From Arcicella sp034519515 (GTDB lineage Bacteria; Bacteroidota; Bacteroidia; Cytophagales; Spirosomataceae), in NCBI GenBank assembly GCA_034519515.1, contig JAXHOK010000031.1, positions 1-64,000 on the forward strand: 64,000 nt of DNA, in the 5' to 3' direction. Shown here piece by piece: positions 59,968-64,000 of this stretch. Positions within the stretch are counted from its first letter, which is position 1; each line of letters starts with the position of its first letter. The position numbers were made by a program, and so were the translations under genes. The notes beneath the pieces were generated by a model, which saw only the letters and a list, made by a program, of their open reading frames with translations, made no database searches and had not been told where the DNA came from.

Positions 59968-61200
59968 GTTAAGGAATTGGGCTTCTGAGTTAAATTGATA
60001 TTTTTAAAGTTTTCGCCATTTTTGGGTACGAAATACAGTTTTTAGGTCAATATGCCATGTTGGGAGTGAGTTTAGTTTGTATTTTCCAAGACCAGCTTGC
60101 CAATACGGTCATTGTAAAGCAATATTGACCGCATTGTACTTGAGTTTCTTTATAATTTTTAAAATAGCGAGTCCATAAAATTGTTTAGTTTAAAATAAAT
60201 TCTTTGAAATCGAGAGAGTAATATTTGATAACTTTTAGAGCATCCAAGTCAAACATTGTAAATTTGTTTGACTAACTTGTTTGGTTCTTGATGAGTATGA
60301 ATCATCACCACACATTCAATTTGATGCATTTTGGGTAAGCCTAACTGATATCTTTGTTGAAATATTAGAATTTTTCTTGAATTGATGGATATAAAATTTC
60401 TCATCAAGATTATCTAAATTCACTCTTCCCAAAGTTTTAGGTCGTCCAATGCCTGTTGCTCCCCTTGATAGGTAAATTAGATGAGCGTTTCTAAACTTTG
60501 GATAATATTCAGCCCATTTTTGGGTAAAGTAGATAGTCTTCGTGACATAGAAGCCGTAAGGACTAAATGAAAACAGTTTCGGCAAAATACCTTAATTGGC
60601 TTGAACAAGTCTAATCGTTTTAAGGACTTGATAAGAAGTCTTCTGGTTGGTTTTGATTTTTCTTTGAACCTTTTGGTTGCTTTCGATTTGTTTTCGGTTT
60701 GCTTTTGTTTTTTCTTTGATTGATTTGGTTTTTCTTTTTCTTTTGTTAAATTATTACAATCAGTTGTTTGCATCTAAAATATGTTTTTGAGATGGAGTAG
60801 CGTTTTGTTTTGCTGATGAATGCGCGCGCTTTTTTTCCGCTTTCTTGCGTTTGGTGAAAAAGATGTTCCTTTTTGTTAGTGTTTGATAAATGGTTCCTTT
60901 TCTGTGTTTTGAGTTGTTTGTGGCTATTTGGCTGTAAAGTGGTCTGAATTGAAATGCTGATGATGTGAAATGTTATTTGTGCCTGAATTGTCCGACAGTC
61001 GTCCATGTTCGGTATTTTTGCCTTAAAGTTGTTTGGTTGGACCTTTAACAATAGAAGTGCTTTTTTTTTACCAGCCTATTTTGGCGAACATATTGTAAAA
61101 CCATAATCTGAAATGAGTGGTATAAAACGTGCTTTTTCGTTGTAAATGTTATCCATTGATTAAAATAAGTAGTTAAAATAAAGATTCAAGAATGTTATAT
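59968..61200. other. Decayed or non-coding 1.2-kb region
   Basis: No intact gene is supported. On the minus strand, 60004 to about 60110 reads WHIDLKTVFRTQKWRKL and 60316-60585 has an open frame (FYVTKTIYFTQKWAEYY, SRGATGIGRPKTLGRVNLDN). Both look once-coding, perhaps from a mobile element, but I cannot name it. From about 60600 to 60760 the strand is extremely T-rich with few C or A, giving a Lys/Gln/Glu-rich minus-strand frame that is probably accidental. A hairpin with CAATACGGTCATT arms lies near 60100-60136. No repeat-family member was recognised. Confidence 0.45.
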
Positions 61201-61224
61201 TCAAAATTAGAAAGTGAATATCCC

Positions 61225-64000
61225 CTAATTCAACTTATACTTAACCCCAACCATTTTCTCCAAAGCCTCCAAAAACTCATTACTGGGTGAAATTTTTGCC
61301 TTTCTTGATAACATCGTTACTTCTATTTTCTCTTCTGGGTCAAAGACTGAAACTGTCAAATTGCACGTTCCTTTGTTTTTATCAATGACAGCATTTAATT
61401 GCTCAATCATCTGACTATTAACCAATTGCAAACCCAAAGTGATTTTTAATTCTTTGGCGTATTGATTTCTAATTTCAGATAAAAGCCTGACCGTCATCGG
61501 TTTAAATTCCCATTCGTCTGGTCTTCCCCATTTAGTTTTGATTTGTCCTTTAATGTATAGAAAACGGTCGGGGGCAATATATTTTGCCAAGTTTACAAAG
61601 TCTTCACCAAATAAAGCAAATTCGTAACTTCCATTATAATCTTCTAAAGTGAACAGCATAAACGGATTTCCATTTTTAGAAAAACGCTCAATGGCTTTCG
61701 TAACGATACCGCCCACAGAAACCTCTTTTCCTCTGAAAACGGGTTCCATCACACGGTCGAGGGTGCATGAACAAAAACTTTCTAATTCCAAACGGTATTC
61801 GTCCAAAGGATGCCCAGAAATATAGATTCCTACTACGTCCTTTTCATTTTTGAGTTTTTCCATTCTGCCCCATGGTTCCATAATTGGAATTTTTGGAGTG
61901 GCTAAATTTCCTCCGCCCGCATCGCCCAACATTCCAAACAATGACCCTTGACTCGATTGTTCGATTTCAACGGCTTTGTTGGCATATTTAATGATTTTCT
62001 CAATAAAATTAGACCCTTCCGAATCCTCAAAATAGATGGCACGGTGCAATCCTTGGGCTTCCTCAAAACAATCAAATCCTCCGCCATACGCCAAACTTTC
62101 AATTGTTTTCTTGTTTACCGTTCTGAGATTTACCCTTTTTACGAAATCAAAAATATCTTTATAAGGTCCATTTTTATCCCTTTCTTCAATAATACTATCC
62201 ACCGCCGCATCACCAGTTCCTTTAATGGCTGCCAATCCAAAACGTATTTCTCCCTTTTTATTCACCGCAAATGAACGGTAAGATTCGTTTATATCGGGAC
62301 CTAAAACGGGCAAACCCATTCGCCTACATTCCTCCATAAAGAAGGTGATTTTTTCAATTTGTCCCAAGGAATTTGACATCACCGCCGCCATATATTCAGA
62401 CGGATAATGTGCCTTCAAATAGCCTGTGTGATACGCCACGAAGGCATAACAAGTGGAATGAGATTTGTTGAAGGCATATTGAGCAAATGCCTCCCAGTCC
62501 GTCCAAACTTTGTTCAGTTTATCTTCGGGATGCCCCTTTTCTTTTGCCCCCTCCACAAACTTACTTTTCATCTTGTCGAGCGTGTATCTGTCCTTCTTTC
62601 CCATCGCCTTTCTGAGTACGTCGGCATCCCCTTTCGAGAAGCCCGCAATCTTTTGAGACAACAACATAACTTGCTCTTGATAAACCGTAATACCATAAGT
62701 ATCAGCAAGATACTCTTCCATTTCGGGTAAATCGTAAGTGATTTCTTCACGCCCGTGCTTACGAGCAATAAAGTTGGGGATGTAGGCAATTGGACCTGGG
62801 CGATAGAGGGCGTTCATCGCAATTAAATCCGAAAATTGGTCAGGTTTTAGGTCTAAAAGGTGCTTCTGCATACCGCCCGATTCAAACTGAAACGTGGCAT
62901 TGGTTTCTCCTCTTTGATAAAGTTCATAGGTCTTTTTATCATCCAATGGCAATGTATCCAAATCAATCACCACACCATGATTTTGCTTGATTAATCGGAT
63001 GGCTTCCTTCAAAATTGACAGAGTTTTCAGACCCAAAAAATCCATTTTAATTACCCCAGCATCTTCAATAATATTCCCGCCAAATTGGGTTATCAAAAGG
63101 TTTACTTCTTTGGAGGTGTAAACTGGTAAAATCTCCGATAAATCCTTGGGGGCAATAATAATTCCAGCGGCGTGAATACCCGTTCCACGCACCGAACCTT
63201 CCAAAATCAGAGCTTCTTCCAACACCTTTGAACGCAAAGAACCTTCCCGCCTAATGTCCCGAAGTTTTTTGATATTATCCAAATCTTCGGTCTGGAAACC
63301 CTCCTTCTCTGCCAACGAACTTGCACCCGTCATGGGAGCGTTCATTACCCGATTTAAGTTCGTTCCAGGCTTATCAGGCACTAATTTAGCTAATTCGTTG
63401 GATTCATTCAAAGGCAAATCCATCACACGGGAAACGTCTTTTATCGACATTTTTGCCGCCATCGTGCCATACGTTACAATGTGAGCAACTTGCTGTTTTC
63501 CGTATTTTTCCACCACATAATCAATCACTTTCTGACGACCATCATCATCAAAATCCGTATCAATATCGGGCATTGATTTACGGTCGGGATTCAAGAAACG
63601 CTCAAAAAGTAAATTGTATTTGATGGGGTCAATATTGGTAATTCCGATACAATACGCCACCACCGAACCCGCTGCCGAACCACGCCCAGGACCTACGAAA
63701 ACACCTAAATCTCGACCCGCTTGAATGAAATCTCCCACAATCAAAAAGTAACCCGCAAACCCCATCGTTTTGATTACGTGAAGCTCAAAATCAATGCGTT
63801 CTTTTACCTCCACAGAGTCCCAAGCATCGCCATAACGCTTCCTTGCCCCTTCACGAGTAATATCTTCCAAATAATCATCTTGGGTGGCGAATTGAGTAGG
63901 AATTACAAAATTGGGCAGCATTATATCTTGCTTCAATTTCAAGGTATCAATCTTGCCCACAATCTCATTAGTATTATCAATCGCCTCTGGAATATGATTC
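61225..64000 (-). CDS. dnaE: DNA polymerase III alpha subunit, C-terminal part (cut by window edge)
   Basis: The frame is open from the right edge to its stop codon, about 925 residues. Family marks include GYFLIVGDFIQAGRDLGVFV and GPGRGSAAGSVVAYCIG near the right end, then the catalytic aspartates in PDIDTDFDDDGR, GIHAAGIIIAP, FQFESGGMQKHLLDLKPD and AYNKSH-like AQYAFNKSHSTCYA. The helix-hairpin-helix and OB-fold regions (VSVGGIVTKAIERFSKNGNP, FTLEDYNGSYEFALFGE) follow. The PHP domain and start lie outside the window. It is the main replicative polymerase. Confidence 0.97.
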   Translation of the reverse strand, partial: NHIPEAIDNTNEIVGKIDTLKLKQDIMLPNFVIPTQFATQDDYLEDITREGARKRYGDAWDSVEVKERIDFELHVIKTMGFAGYFLIVGDFIQAGRDLGVFVGPGRGSAAGSVVAYCIGITNIDPIKYNLLFERFLNPDRKSMPDIDTDFDDDGRQKVIDYVVEKYGKQQVAHIVTYGTMAAKMSIKDVSRVMDLPLNESNELAKLVPDKPGTNLNRVMNAPMTGASSLAEKEGFQTEDLDNIKKLRDIRREGSLRSKVLEEALILEGSVRGTGIHAAGIIIAPKDLSEILPVYTSKEVNLLITQFGGNIIEDAGVIKMDFLGLKTLSILKEAIRLIKQNHGVVIDLDTLPLDDKKTYELYQRGETNATFQFESGGMQKHLLDLKPDQFSDLIAMNALYRPGPIAYIPNFIARKHGREEITYDLPEMEEYLADTYGITVYQEQVMLLSQKIAGFSKGDADVLRKAMGKKDRYTLDKMKSKFVEGAKEKGHPEDKLNKVWTDWEAFAQYAFNKSHSTCYAFVAYHTGYLKAHYPSEYMAAVMSNSLGQIEKITFFMEECRRMGLPVLGPDINESYRSFAVNKKGEIRFGLAAIKGTGDAAVDSIIEERDKNGPYKDIFDFVKRVNLRTVNKKTIESLAYGGGFDCFEEAQGLHRAIYFEDSEGSNFIEKIIKYANKAVEIEQSSQGSLFGMLGDAGGGNLATPKIPIMEPWGRMEKLKNEKDVVGIYISGHPLDEYRLELESFCSCTLDRVMEPVFRGKEVSVGGIVTKAIERFSKNGNPFMLFTLEDYNGSYEFALFGEDFVNLAKYIAPDRFLYIKGQIKTKWGRPDEWEFKPMTVRLLSEIRNQYAKELKITLGLQLVNSQMIEQLNAVIDKNKGTCNLTVSVFDPEEKIEVTMLSRKAKISPSNEFLEALEKMVGVKYKLN

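Noticed and set aside
60477..61051. Lys/Gln-rich minus-strand proteins at 60.5-61.0 kb
   Set aside because: The frames result from a T-rich low-complexity stretch, with no recognisable domain and no ribosome-site support.

Overview
The window is chromosomal DNA of a member of the Bacteroidota, most likely order Cytophagales (Spirosomaceae-like; the genus cannot be settled from the sequence). Supporting signs are a 287-residue primary sigma factor without the long non-conserved region, promoters with the Bacteroidota -7 element TAnnTTTG, a type IX secretion (T9SS) sorting domain on an M43 protease, a CarboxypepD_reg/DUF5686 outer-membrane protein, and A+T-rich DNA with long intergenic spacers. 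Gene content is mostly core housekeeping. Both ends are cut inside genes: an iron-type alcohol dehydrogenase on the left and dnaE on the right.

Layout. 1-4.9 kb (minus): alcohol dehydrogenase fragment, two Uma2-type nucleases around a Sir2 deacylase, and topA. 5.3-7.1 kb (plus): prs and the L25/Ctc ribosomal protein. 7.4-12.7 kb: secreted sialate O-acetylesterase-like protein, orphan LytS-type kinase, XdhC-like protein, a decayed T9SS protein, and a 2-hydroxyacid dehydrogenase. 13.2-18.6 kb: dnaK (four apparent single-base insertions) and a membrane pyrophosphatase fused to an OmpA domain. 18.7-22.9 kb: broken small gene, Xre/RES toxin-antitoxin pair, LysM protein, small secreted protein, DUF3667 protein. 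22.9-33.4 kb: holA, acpH-like, slyD-like, dCMP deaminase, U32 protein, rpoD, pnp, rpsO, LptF/G permease. 33.6-40.6 kb: START-like protein, tRNA(CAU), rlmD, SDR, Fic, dnaB, phoH. 40.7-51 kb: M43 protease, a five-gene amidoligase-type cluster (two ATP-grasp-like proteins, a YbdK/GCS2-like ligase, a class I glutamine amidotransferase, an esterase), a divergent secreted esterase, and a DUF5686 protein. 51-59.9 kb: PIG-L deacetylase, AarF kinase with a TetR-like regulator, a frameshifted class III aminotransferase, an M20 amidohydrolase and a PD-(D/E)XK (Rpn-type) nuclease. 59.9-61.2 kb is decayed or non-coding, and dnaE follows.

The most striking structure lies between the genes. Many spacers are filled by long hairpins whose arms are degenerate tandem repeats with a period of 7 bases. 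Each locus uses its own heptamer, but the register often runs unbroken through the loop and ends at, or within a few bases of, a neighbouring start or stop codon. A second family has arms with a period of about 9 bases (GATT plus five). Others are palindromes built from palindromes (CTTCCCGAAAG type, AGACAAGGCA type). There is also one MITE-like element. The best candidate for an undescribed biochemical system is the ligase cluster at 42.0-47.2 kb.
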